The position numbers and the translations under genes are program-made. 12,278 nt of DNA. It comes from a bacterium. GTDB lineage: Bacteria; NPL-UPA2; JAGMAN01. Positions within the stretch are counted from its first letter, which is position 1; each line of letters begins with the position of its first letter. This document shows, piece after piece, positions 5,605 through 12,278 of the stretch. The notes beneath the pieces are model-generated. The model was not told where the DNA came from and did no database searches. It worked only from the letters and a program-made list of their open reading frames with translations. The stretch covers positions 1-12,278 of the forward strand of contig JAGMAN010000084.1 of assembly GCA_023130215.1 (NCBI GenBank), in the 5' to 3' direction.

Positions 5605-6639
5605 ATGTTTGCTAAATCTAAGCCTAAAAATGTAGTTGGATTAGATATTGGTAGCCACACGGTAAAGGTGGTGGAAATAAAAGAGAGCCCGGAAGGCAAA
5701 GAGCTGGCCGGCTTCGCTTTAACTGAGATAGCACCAGGCTCCTCCGGAGGTGAGGATGCGGGGACGGAGGCTATTAAGAGAGTTATGGGAGAAAGTAAGA
5801 TAGAGACCGACCGGGTAGTGACGGCTGTCTCCGGCCAGTCGGTCATCGTCCGCCACATTGAGCTGCCTAAGATGTCAAGGGAAGAGGCAGAGAATGCCAT
5901 TAAGTATGAAGCTGAACAACATATCCCCTTTGATATAAAGGAAGTCACCTTAGACTTTCAGATACTGGAACATGCATCTGATTCCAAGAAAATGAATGTG
6001 TTGTTGGTAGCCGCGCGCAATGACCTGATTGACAATCACCTTAAACTCATTCAGTCAGCCGGACTTAAGCCAGCAATCATTGATGTTGATTCATTTGCCC
6101 TCGTTAACACCCTTGAGGCTATCAAGGGGGAGAGAAACAAGGAAGAGACAATTGCCCTGGTCAATATGGGGGCCAAGCTGACCAACATAAACATTGTCCG
6201 AGAGGGTGTCTCCTGCTTTACCCGGGATATCTCCCTGGCGGGGAATAATCTCACCGAGGCTATTCAAAACAGTCTCAATTTAGACCCATCTCAGGCTGAG
6301 AAGTTGAAGAAAGAGGAGGGTGAAGCCGGGGGAGATAACGAGGTGTCCCAGGCGCTAAACCCTGTCCTGAAAGACCTGGTTAGTGAGCTGCGTCTCTCTT
6401 TTGACTACTATGAGAACCAGGCTCTGGAAAGGACTACTAACAGAATTCTCTTCAGCGGGGGAAGTGCCCGGCTTAAGAATCTGGATAAGTTCCTGACTCA
6501 GGCTCTGGGCATACCAACGGAGATCTGGAACTTTCTGGATGGATTGGGAATCAATTCTGACATAGATAAAGAAACATTAACTGATGCGGTTCCCCTGTTA
6601 GCTGTGGGGATTGGCTTAGCTTTGAGGAGAGTCTCCTAA
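5605..6639 (+). CDS. pilM: Type IV pilus inner-membrane platform/alignment protein PilM
   Basis: This 344-residue actin-like ATPase fold protein begins MFAKSKPKNVVGLDIGSHTV, the phosphate-1 nucleotide-binding loop typical of PilM. Other family marks are RHIELPKMSREEAENAIKYE, the segment AEQHIPFDI, IDVDSFALVN, and the late LFSGGSARLKNLDKFL phosphate-2/adenosine region. PilM is cytoplasmic, binds nucleotide, and docks onto the N-terminal peptide of PilN to connect the motor ring to the periplasmic alignment complex. Length is normal. Start at ATG 5605 was chosen because homologues start just before the VGLDIG motif; its AAAGGA site is modest, whereas GTG 5578 has none. The stop overlaps pilN by one base. 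Confidence 0.96.
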   Translation: MFAKSKPKNVVGLDIGSHTVKVVEIKESPEGKELAGFALTEIAPGSSGGEDAGTEAIKRVMGESKIETDRVVTAVSGQSVIVRHIELPKMSREEAENAIKYEAEQHIPFDIKEVTLDFQILEHASDSKKMNVLLVAARNDLIDNHLKLIQSAGLKPAIIDVDSFALVNTLEAIKGERNKEETIALVNMGAKLTNINIVREGVSCFTRDISLAGNNLTEAIQNSLNLDPSQAEKLKKEEGEAGGDNEVSQALNPVLKDLVSELRLSFDYYENQALERTTNRILFSGGSARLKNLDKFLTQALGIPTEIWNFLDGLGINSDIDKETLTDAVPLLAVGIGLALRRVS

Positions 6640-7268
6640 TGATTGAAATAAACCTCCTTCCGGTTTCCCTGAGAGAGAAAAGGAAAAGGGTGGAACTGCC
6701 CCCAACTACATTTCTACTGGTAGGTGGCGGAGTATTAACTCTCCTCCTCCTCGCCTGCCTCGTTTTTGCCACAAGCACACATCTGAAGAGGCGAAATCTC
6801 CAAAAGGCAGAGGAGCAACTTAGAAGCTTACAGCCAGAGAGCGACAGGATTGCCCAACTCAAGAAGGAAAAACAGAAGTTGGGGAAGAAAATGGCTATTA
6901 TTGAACAGTTAGTAGATAATAGAGTACTCTGGGCTCGCAAGCTTAACGAGCTGAGTAACATCATCCCCCGTCAGGTCTGGATAACCTCTATCTTCGTAGA
7001 GGAGAGGTCGCTGGGGAAGAGTTCAAGTGAGGAGAAGGCCAAGAGGGAAAAATTCTTAGCTATCAAGGGGATAGCTATCTCTAAAGGCAAAGAAGAGACA
7101 GGGGAGTTGAAGTTGGTAGGCGATTTTATGGACAGGATAAGAAATGATAGCTCTTTCTGTGCCGATTTCCTTAGTGTTGAACAATGTGGCTCCATCCGCC
7201 GGGACAGGATGGGCGGTTCAGAGATAATGCACTTTGAGCTAAGTTGTCAGTTTAATGAGGGAAAATGA
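6639..7268 (+). CDS. pilN: Type IV pilus assembly protein PilN
   Basis: The 209-residue protein begins MIEINLLP, the conserved PilM-binding peptide of PilN. One transmembrane helix follows (about residues 23-44), then a coiled coil (about 48-92) and a periplasmic ferredoxin-like domain containing NIIPRQVWITSI. PilN pairs with PilO in the inner membrane and with PilM in the cytoplasm. TAATG coupling links it to pilM and ATGA coupling to pilO. The family signature and gene order make the call secure. Confidence 0.94.
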   Translation: MIEINLLPVSLREKRKRVELPPTTFLLVGGGVLTLLLLACLVFATSTHLKRRNLQKAEEQLRSLQPESDRIAQLKKEKQKLGKKMAIIEQLVDNRVLWARKLNELSNIIPRQVWITSIFVEERSLGKSSSEEKAKREKFLAIKGIAISKGKEETGELKLVGDFMDRIRNDSSFCADFLSVEQCGSIRRDRMGGSEIMHFELSCQFNEGK

Positions 7269-7816
7269 AGTTTGATTTGGCTGGATTAGATAAGAAGCAG
7301 ATGGCTGGTTTCGCCGTCGCATACATAATAGTAGCGGTGCTCCTCTCTTTCCTGATAAAGAGTAGAGTGGTTAGCTGGAGGACCACCTCAGTAGAACTCA
7401 AGGAGAAGAGAGCGGCGGTGGAAGAAGCCAAGGGGTTGATAAAGGATGAGGAGAAATATCGGCAGGAAATTGTTCAGATGGAAAGACGAATAAAGAGGTA
7501 TGAGGATAAGCTTCCTGAGCGAAGAGAGGTTCCTAAACTATTTAGAGAGTTAGATGAGATAGCTGAACATTCGCAGATTAAGATCATCTCGGTTGGGTCA
7601 GAAGAATCTGAGGAGAGCCAGCACTACCGCCGTTACTGGAGGAGCTTGGACCTGGAGGGTGGATATCACGAATTGGGTCGCTTTATTAATAAGCTGGAGA
7701 GCTCGGGTCGCTTTATCAAAGTGGATGATATCCAGGTAAGTTCTAATCCTGAAAATGTGCTCAAGCATAATATAAAATTGACAGTTAGCACCTTTGTCTC
7801 CAGGGGGGCAATATGA
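7265..7816 (+). CDS. pilO: Type IV pilus assembly protein PilO
   Basis: This 183-residue bitopic protein has a short cytoplasmic N-terminus, a transmembrane helix around residues 13-32, a periplasmic coiled coil (about 40-85, rich in Glu, Lys and Arg, ending KLPERREVPKLFRELDEIA) and a ferredoxin-like domain with YHELGRFINKLESSGRFIKV, the best-kept PilO motif. It forms a heterodimer with PilN and contacts PilP. It overlaps both pilN and pilP by ATGA. Confidence 0.94.
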   Translation: MKFDLAGLDKKQMAGFAVAYIIVAVLLSFLIKSRVVSWRTTSVELKEKRAAVEEAKGLIKDEEKYRQEIVQMERRIKRYEDKLPERREVPKLFRELDEIAEHSQIKIISVGSEESEESQHYRRYWRSLDLEGGYHELGRFINKLESSGRFIKVDDIQVSSNPENVLKHNIKLTVSTFVSRGAI

Positions 7817-8208
7817 CAAAATGTTGCGCTCTATGCTTTCTGATATTTTCCCTTATGCTTAGCGGGTTGAGTTGTGGGAGAAAAGGGGAACTCCCCCAGG
7901 AAGCCAAGGAAAAGAAGAAAATGGCGAAGAAGGTTGAGTTTGAAATACCTGCTACCAGGCCATTTATTTATGACAGTCAGGGAAAGCGGGACCCCCTCGT
8001 TCCCCTGGCCGGGCTGGAGGAGGGACCGAAGTTGGCCTGGCTTTCCCTGGAGGGTATATTTTGGGACCCAGCGTCTCCCATGGCTATCATAAATGATAAG
8101 ATTGTGGGTGAGGGAGATAAGATTGAGGGTGCTGAGGTAGTAGAGATTAAAGAAGACCGGGTGATTTTACGCTATGGGGAGGAGCAATCCATCCTCAGGC
8201 TAAAGTAA
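7813..8208 (+). CDS. pilP: Type IV pilus inner-membrane lipoprotein PilP
   Basis: The 131-residue product has an N-terminal hydrophobic signal ending LSGLSC with Cys21 as likely lipidated residue. A lysine-rich linker follows, then a C-terminal beta domain opening KRDPLVPLAG and containing LSLEGIFWDPASPMAIINDKIVGEGD, the PilP/GspC-type homology region. PilP bridges PilN/PilO to the periplasmic N domains of PilQ. The lipobox is imperfect (Gly at -3, Leu at -2), so lipidation is probable rather than certain. It starts within the last codons of pilO and ends 9 bp before pilQ. Confidence 0.9.
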   Translation: MTKCCALCFLIFSLMLSGLSCGRKGELPQEAKEKKKMAKKVEFEIPATRPFIYDSQGKRDPLVPLAGLEEGPKLAWLSLEGIFWDPASPMAIINDKIVGEGDKIEGAEVVEIKEDRVILRYGEEQSILRLK

Positions 8209-8217
8209 GGAGAAAAA

Positions 8218-9825
8218 ATGGTCAATAGCAAACGGCTCGTTGTCGGTAGAGGCATAGCTGTAGTTATCTTGTTTGGACTGGTTAGTTGTTGTTTATCGTT
8301 GCCCTGGTGGATTAACCGGGCTTTCGGGCAGGAGGTAGTGGGGGAGAAAAAATACTCAACTGGAGTTAAAGAAGAAGCTCTCATTAGCATCAACATCAAG
8401 GATGCTGATATCAAGAATGTCCTTCGCCTCATAGCTACCAGTGCTAATATTAATATCATTCCCGGTCCTGAGGTGCAGGGATCGGTATCGGTTCGCATCA
8501 AGGATGTTCCCTGGGAAACGGCCCTGGCCACAATCCTCAAAACCTACGGCTTCGCCTATGTGAGGGAGGAGAATATTATCAGAGTAACTACCGTTGGGAA
8601 ATTAAAGGAAGAAGATTTGCAGACCAAGACCTACTTTCTCAATTTCGCTACCGCGTCCACTATCCAGGAATCGGTAAAAGGGATTCTCTCCGAGCGGGGA
8701 AAGATAAAAACGGATGAAAGAACGAATGCTTTAATCATCACCGATATCCCCAGTAATCTGACGAAGATAGAGGAGATAATGAAGGAACTGGATGCGGAGA
8801 CGGTGCAGGTGATGATCGAGGCCAGGATAATAGAGACAAAAATTGAGCCAACAGATAAACTGGGTATAAATTGGGACATTGTTGGAACGGCTGCCGGGGC
8901 AAGGCGTGCTCTGACCTTTCCCTTTGAGACGAAGGAGGAGAGCAAATGGCTACCCGGTGAGATTCCTGCGCCAAGTGGCACTGCCGCTGATACTACTGCG
9001 GCTGGTGAATTTAGATTTGGATATTTAGATGCTACCGGCCTCAAGGCTGTATTACAGCTATTGAACTCAAAGACGGATACAAGGATACTCTCCCATCCCA
9101 GGATTACTACCCTGAACAATCAGAAAGCGATGATTAATGTGGGTGATAAATACCCTATTCCACAATACACCTACAACGCGGAGGTAGGTTACTGGGAAAT
9201 CACCGATTTTGAGTATAAGGACCTTGGGATAAAGCTAACTGTAACTCCCAATGTGAATAAGCAGGGCTATGTCTCACTTAAAATTCATCCAGAGATAAAC
9301 GAGTGGAGCATAACTGATGTTGTTACTTTTGCTCTCGGTGGTCAGGGAAGTGTTGACATACCCAGATACAGCACACGAGAGGCAGAGACCCAGGTTATGG
9401 TCAAAGATGGCGATACATTAGTAATTGGAGGATTACTGAAGGAGAAGAGAGGGGAAACAAGCAAGAAGATCCCTCTGTTAGGAGATATCCCCTTCTTGGG
9501 ATATTTCTTCGGCGGCAAGACTGTAACAGGCATCACCTTAGACCTTCTCATTTTCGTTACCCCACACGTGGTCAAAGTTGGCGAAATGGCTGAAGGCGAC
9601 CGGCTGAGGCTGATAAAGTCAGAGTTTCCGGAAAGAAGAAGAATGGAGGAAGTTAAGAAAGAGGTGATTAAGGGCATTTACCAGGCGGGCAAGAGCTACT
9701 GCCGGGAAAGGAAATATGAGGAAGCTATTGAGCAATTCAATCGTGTTCTGGAACTGGAGCCCACCCACCGCGGTGCCCGCAAGTATCTGCAAAGAGCAGA
9801 AAGACGCCTGGAGAGGAGAAAATAG
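8218..9825 (+). CDS. pilQ: Type IV pilus secretin PilQ with C-terminal TPR
   Basis: This 535-residue outer-membrane secretin forms the pilus exit channel. It has a signal peptide (about 1-37, cleavage near AFG-QE), an STN/N0 domain (about 55-125, INIKDADIKNVLRLIA), one N1 secretin repeat (about 138-200, with KTDERTNALIITDIP), and the secretin core with VQVMIEARIIE, ILSHPRITTLNNQKA and the closing VIGGLLKEK, PLLGDIPFLGYFF and LLIFVTPHVV motifs. Short for PilQ, it lacks the AMIN domains that bind peptidoglycan in proteobacterial PilQ. After the secretin core a linker leads to a TPR-like unit (about 487-520; CRERKYEEAIEQFNRVLELEP) and a basic helix. AAGGAG precedes the ATG. It closes the pilMNOPQ operon. 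Confidence 0.95.
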   Translation: MVNSKRLVVGRGIAVVILFGLVSCCLSLPWWINRAFGQEVVGEKKYSTGVKEEALISINIKDADIKNVLRLIATSANINIIPGPEVQGSVSVRIKDVPWETALATILKTYGFAYVREENIIRVTTVGKLKEEDLQTKTYFLNFATASTIQESVKGILSERGKIKTDERTNALIITDIPSNLTKIEEIMKELDAETVQVMIEARIIETKIEPTDKLGINWDIVGTAAGARRALTFPFETKEESKWLPGEIPAPSGTAADTTAAGEFRFGYLDATGLKAVLQLLNSKTDTRILSHPRITTLNNQKAMINVGDKYPIPQYTYNAEVGYWEITDFEYKDLGIKLTVTPNVNKQGYVSLKIHPEINEWSITDVVTFALGGQGSVDIPRYSTREAETQVMVKDGDTLVIGGLLKEKRGETSKKIPLLGDIPFLGYFFGGKTVTGITLDLLIFVTPHVVKVGEMAEGDRLRLIKSEFPERRRMEEVKKEVIKGIYQAGKSYCRERKYEEAIEQFNRVLELEPTHRGARKYLQRAERRLERRK

Positions 9826-9834
9826 CAGGAGCTA

Positions 9835-9899
9835 CTGTGATTTGGAAATGGGGCTTTACGAAATTCGGATAGGCGGGGTTTTCTAACCCCGCATCACAG
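9835..9899. repeat. REP-like structured element after pilQ
   Basis: An 8-bp GC-rich hairpin (GCGGGGTT, loop TTCT, AACCCCGC; 9873-9892) is enclosed by CTGTGAT (9835-9841) and ATCACAG (9893-9899). The right arm is continuous, while the left arm is split by 31 nt (9842-9872), so the RNA could form a branched structure. No T-run follows, so it is not a normal intrinsic terminator. This build fits a dispersed palindromic intergenic repeat that might trim or stabilise the pil mRNA 3' end. Only one copy is in the window. Confidence 0.6.
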
Positions 9900-9913
9900 A
9901 GGAGGTGTAATCA

Positions 9914-10186
9914 ATGCAGACTCTAACTATGGCAGATGATGCTCTCGACATTGTAAAGTCAAGTATTAACCTAAAGAGACGGATCTTAAAATCTAACTAT
10001 GACGGTTATAAAAACCGCCTGAGAGCATTTGAGGCAAAATACAGGATGTCCAGTAAACAGTTTATCAAGAAATACAACTCAGGCCAACTTGGTGATGACC
10101 AAAAGTGGTTCGATTGGCTTTTTGTTTATGAAGCCTTTTCCGAAATCAATCGTGAATTATCTCTTCTGCGCCAGTTGAGAATATGA
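9914..10186 (+). CDS. Small helical protein, possible antitoxin of a two-gene module
   Basis: A 90-residue protein with a strong ribosome site (GAGGAGGTG, 9900-9908). It starts MQTLTMADDALDIVKSSINL, is predicted to be largely helical, and has a central MSSKQFIKKYNSGQLGDDQKWFDWLF motif. The layout (a first gene of about 90 codons, GLGDD-WF-like motif, ATGA overlap with a second gene) resembles the upstream partner of TumE-like TA pairs as I recall them, but I cannot confirm the family. It is unrelated to pili and lies between pilQ and rng. Function unproven. Confidence 0.7.
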   Translation: MQTLTMADDALDIVKSSINLKRRILKSNYDGYKNRLRAFEAKYRMSSKQFIKKYNSGQLGDDQKWFDWLFVYEAFSEINRELSLLRQLRI

Positions 10187-10326
10187 TTTCAGAATACATC
10201 GCCAAGGTAGAAGCTAAGATTAATCAAACTCACTCGCATACTCCAAAGACTGTCTTTGGATCAAAGCCTTTAAACATTTTACAAATTTTAGATATTATAG
10301 GTGATTCCATACGCAAATCACTTTAG
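10183..10326 (+). CDS. Short ORF coupled to the preceding gene, possibly a truncated toxin partner
   Basis: ATG 10183 overlaps the previous stop as ATGA, and the frame runs 47 codons to TAG 10324-10326. The start (MISEYIAKVEAKINQTHSH) resembles the N-terminus of a toxin partner that would normally be near 100-130 residues. The rest (KTVFGSKPLNILQILDIIG) shows no clear continuation. A perfect palindrome at 10242-10260 lies where the similarity seems to end, so the gene may have been truncated by deletion or insertion. It could instead be a genuine short protein. Confidence 0.45.
   Translation: MISEYIAKVEAKINQTHSHTPKTVFGSKPLNILQILDIIGDSIRKSL
10242..10260. repeat. Perfect 19-bp palindrome
   Basis: TCCAAAGAC, a single T, then GTCTTTGGA: a perfect 9-bp inverted repeat with a one-base centre. 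It lies within the short ORF following the 90-codon gene. It could be an operator, a recombination scar or a cruciform; no second copy was seen. Confidence 0.6.
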
Positions 10327-10375
10327 TTTACTAATTTAACTCTGCATTACACCTTGGCCGGTTAGGAAGTTTCAT

Positions 10376-10416
10376 TTCTAATGGGTCTTGATGGTGTATT
10401 TTTTTGTGGGTATAAT
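10376..10416 (+). promoter_or_regulatory. Promoter-like region at the rng start
   Basis: TTCTAATGGGTCTTGA (10376-10391) is a near-copy of the motif before rplU. TTGATG (10388-10393) and a perfect TATAAT (10411-10416) are 17 bp apart. The -10 box overlaps the likely rng start codon at 10415, so a transcript from here would begin after it. Either the start site is unusual or rng is translated from longer upstream transcripts. Confidence 0.55.
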
Positions 10417-11947
10417 GTATAAAGAAGTTGTCATTAGTGTGGATGAGAGCGAAGTAAGGATAGCTCTTCTGGAAGATAAGGTCCTGCAGGAATTTTTCGT
10501 TGAGCGCAAGGGACGCAGAGGAATTGCCGGCAATATTTATAAGGGAAGGGTAGAGAGCATCTTGCCGGGTATGGAGGCATCCTTCGTTGATGTCGGCCTG
10601 GAGAAAAGCGGCTTCTTGTATGTCTCTGATGTGGCTAAGGAGGTGGACATCTTTGAGGAGATGGTAGCCACTTATGGGGAGGAAGAAGCTACCAAATCAA
10701 AGTCTGATAAGAGAACTCATCTCCGCCTGTCCATAGAAGATATGTTGAAGAAAGGACAGGAGATATTGGTGCAGGTGATTAAGGAGCCAATGGGAACTAA
10801 GGGAGCTCGCATCTCCTCCCACATAAGTCTGCCGGGTAGATTCCTGGTCCTTATGCCAACGGTGGAGCATATCGGAGTTTCTCGCAGGATTGCCGATGAG
10901 AAGGAGCGGGAAAGGCTGAGGGGGCTCCTCAAAAAACTGCGTCCGGCCGGTATGGGTTTTATCCTCCGCACCGCGGGGGAGGGAAAGGGGAGAAAAGAAT
11001 TTCTTGCCGATATCAGGTATTTGATCCATCTTTGGCGCAGAATAGAAAAAATAGCCCGGAGATGCCGAGCCCCGAAGCTTATCCATCAGGAATTAGGATT
11101 GATTTGCCGGGTAGCCAGGGACTTTTTTTACTCCGACATTAATAGAGTGGTGATTGACTCTAAAGAGGAGGGATCTGCGCTAAAGAGATTCTTAAAGACT
11201 TTCCTCCCCGATTTAAGGCCGAGGGTGGAAATCTATAGAGGCCAGGATCCACTATTTTCTTCTTATGGTTTGGAAAAAGAAATAGAAGGGGCACTAAGAA
11301 ACAAAGCCTGGTTAAAGAGCGGAGGGAATCTGGTCATTGAGGAAGGAACAGCAGGCACAACCATTGATGTGAATAGCGGAAAATATGTCGGCCGGGAGAG
11401 TTTGGAGGGGACAGCTCTTCGGATAAATTTAGAGGCGGCTTCTGCAATTGCCAGGCAGCTACGGCTTCGGGACATAGGTGGGATTATTATCATTGATTTC
11501 ATTGATATGGAATTGCAGAAGAACAGGAAGAAGGTTTTAAGAAAACTGGAAGAAGCTCTCAAGCGTGACCGCTCAAAAACAGAAATTCTTCAGTATAGTC
11601 CATTAGGATTGGTGGAGATGACCAGGCAGAGAATAAGGGAAAATCTATCCCGGACCTTATGCCAGTCCTGTCCTTACTGTCAAGGTCGAGGGGTAGTTAA
11701 GTCTACAGTTACTGTCAGCATCGGCGCCCAGAGGAAGCTGCGGAGGCTCTTTTCCCGGTCGGCAGAGAAGGAAATAGTGATTAGAGCTCATCCGCAGGTT
11801 GTTTCCCATCTTCTAAATGAAGCCAAGGAAAGCATCTCTAAATTGGAGAGGCAGTTCCGAAAGCAAGTGGTGGTTGAAGAGGACAGGGATCTACATTTAG
11901 AGGATGTTAAATTTCTCTCAAAGATGGGGGAGGAGCTTGACCCGTAG
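10415..11947 (+). CDS. rng: Ribonuclease G (RNase E/G family)
   Basis: A 510-residue endoribonuclease that processes rRNA and mRNA, usually cutting AU-rich single strands from a 5' monophosphate end. It begins MYKEVVISVDESEVRIALLE, followed by the RGIAGNIYKGRV segment that opens the S1 domain (about 38-125), the 5' sensor and RNase H-like region, and the DNase I-like catalytic part. The metal-binding aspartates are Asp318 (TIDVNSGKYVG) and Asp361 (IIIIDFIDME). The zinc-link cysteines are Cys419 and Cys422 (CPYC). Spacings Asp-Asp (43) and Asp-Cys (58) equal those of E. coli RNase E. There is no long C-terminal scaffold, so it is the RNase G type. The S1 domain has an acidic and lysine-rich insertion around residues 76-105. 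ATG 10415 matches family starts; TTG 10388 and ATG 10391 add a hydrophobic stretch from promoter sequence. Confidence 0.95.
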   Translation: MYKEVVISVDESEVRIALLEDKVLQEFFVERKGRRGIAGNIYKGRVESILPGMEASFVDVGLEKSGFLYVSDVAKEVDIFEEMVATYGEEEATKSKSDKRTHLRLSIEDMLKKGQEILVQVIKEPMGTKGARISSHISLPGRFLVLMPTVEHIGVSRRIADEKERERLRGLLKKLRPAGMGFILRTAGEGKGRKEFLADIRYLIHLWRRIEKIARRCRAPKLIHQELGLICRVARDFFYSDINRVVIDSKEEGSALKRFLKTFLPDLRPRVEIYRGQDPLFSSYGLEKEIEGALRNKAWLKSGGNLVIEEGTAGTTIDVNSGKYVGRESLEGTALRINLEAASAIARQLRLRDIGGIIIIDFIDMELQKNRKKVLRKLEEALKRDRSKTEILQYSPLGLVEMTRQRIRENLSRTLCQSCPYCQGRGVVKSTVTVSIGAQRKLRRLFSRSAEKEIVIRAHPQVVSHLLNEAKESISKLERQFRKQVVVEEDRDLHLEDVKFLSKMGEELDP

Positions 11948-11960
11948 ATTCTAACGGGTC
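11939..11960. repeat. Hairpin at the end of rng, before the rplU promoter
   Basis: GACCCGT (11939-11945) and ACGGGTC (11954-11960) form a perfect 7-bp stem with an 8-nt loop across the rng stop codon. The right arm abuts the TTGACA of the rplU promoter. There is no T-run. It may act as an operator or a processing site between rng and rplU. Confidence 0.5.
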
Positions 11961-11989
11961 TTGACACAGAGTAAGTTCCATGATATTAT
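11961..11989 (+). promoter_or_regulatory. Sigma-70 promoter of rplU
   Basis: TTGACA (11961-11966) is a perfect -35, followed after 17 bp by TATTAT (11984-11989). The predicted start near 11996 lies just ahead of the AGAGAGG ribosome site. It gives the ribosomal gene its own promoter, independent of rng. Confidence 0.75.
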
Positions 11990-12015
11990 TCTTACACTAA
12001 AGAGAGGTTTCTACC

Positions 12016-12278
12016 ATGTATGCTATTGTTGAAATCGGCGGCGAGCAGCATCGGGTCTCAGAGGGAGACCTGATTAAAGTTGAGAAACTTGATGTGGAAG
12101 TCGGTCAGAGGATGGAGTTTAATGATATCCTTCTGGTTGCGGGGCAGGGAGAAGTTGCTGTTGGCCGACCCAAGATAGAGCAGGCAAAGGTAATCGCAGA
12201 AGTAGTGCGGCAAGGGAAGGGTAAGAAGATCATTGTCTTCACGTACCGCCGAAGGAAGGATTCTAGTAGAAAGCTGGG
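12016..12278 (+). CDS. rplU: 50S ribosomal protein L21, 3' end beyond the window
   Basis: The first 87 residues are present and open at the window edge. They begin MYAIVEIGGEQHRVSEGDLI and include KVEKLDVEVGQ and the RNA-binding stretch GKGKKIIVFTYRRRKDSSRK, all standard for bacterial L21, which binds 23S rRNA in the large subunit. Complete L21 is usually about 100-105 residues, so some 15 are missing. AGAGAGG lies 9 bp upstream of the ATG. An RNase E/G gene directly before rplU is a common bacterial order, normally followed by rpmA. Confidence 0.97.
   Translation, partial: MYAIVEIGGEQHRVSEGDLIKVEKLDVEVGQRMEFNDILLVAGQGEVAVGRPKIEQAKVIAEVVRQGKGKKIIVFTYRRRKDSSRKL

Noticed and set aside
5313-5948. 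211-codon reverse-strand ORF across the antitoxin gene and pilM start
   Set aside because: It is antisense to well-supported genes, has no recognisable domain, and is serine/threonine-rich in the manner of shadow frames.
8631-9119. Reverse-strand ORF of 162 codons within pilQ
   Set aside because: Shadow of the secretin coding frame, with no domain or ribosome-site support.
9873-9892. Intrinsic terminator after pilQ
   Set aside because: The hairpin is strong but no T-run follows; it fits a REP-like element better.
10388-10414. TTG/ATG starts upstream of rng at 10388 and 10391
   Set aside because: They coincide with the -35 box and add a hydrophobic stretch absent from RNase E/G proteins.

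Overview
The window is a type IV pilus (T4P) locus from a diderm bacterium. It runs into a housekeeping locus (RNase G, then ribosomal protein L21). An outer-membrane secretin and the PilM-N-O-P-Q alignment set require a two-membrane envelope. Short class III-type pilins with three cysteines, a hybrid sigma-54 activator and compact genes with overlapping starts and stops suggest an uncultivated, probably anaerobic lineage. No phylum can be fixed from the sequence alone.

Layout, all on the + strand. (1) 1-1098: 3' part of a sigma-54-dependent activator (AAA+ plus Fis-type HTH). The stub before the AAA+ domain reads like the second helix of a histidine-kinase HisKA domain, and the AAA+ domain carries a small palindrome-containing in-frame insertion. 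(2) 1099-1754: a self-contained pilin unit with paired palindromic upstream sites, an IHF-like site, a consensus -24/-12 promoter, a major-type pilin and an intrinsic terminator. (3) 1792-4757: a near-perfect sigma-70 promoter, then PilV-, PilW- and PilX-type minor pilins and a second small pilin with its own possible promoter. (4) 4890-5511: a PIN-domain ribonuclease with an overlapping 55-codon partner, laid out as a toxin-first toxin-antitoxin (TA) pair. (5) 5605-9825: pilM, pilN, pilO, pilP and pilQ, the first four overlapping; the secretin ends in a TPR module. (6) 9835-10326: a REP-like structured repeat, then a second small two-gene module whose downstream partner looks truncated. (7) 10376-12278: rng and rplU (partial), both preceded by the same 16-bp promoter-region motif.

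How it works together: the activator at the left edge is well placed to drive the adjacent sigma-54 pilin promoter, as PilR does for pilA. Minor pilins would prime and cap the fibre. PilM/N/O/P link the cytoplasmic ring to the secretin PilQ. The motor ATPases, platform protein PilC and prepilin peptidase are not in this window. The two small TA-like modules sit at the borders of the pilMNOPQ operon.

No rRNA, tRNA, CRISPR array or insertion sequence was seen, and no stretch longer than about 220 bp lacks a gene.
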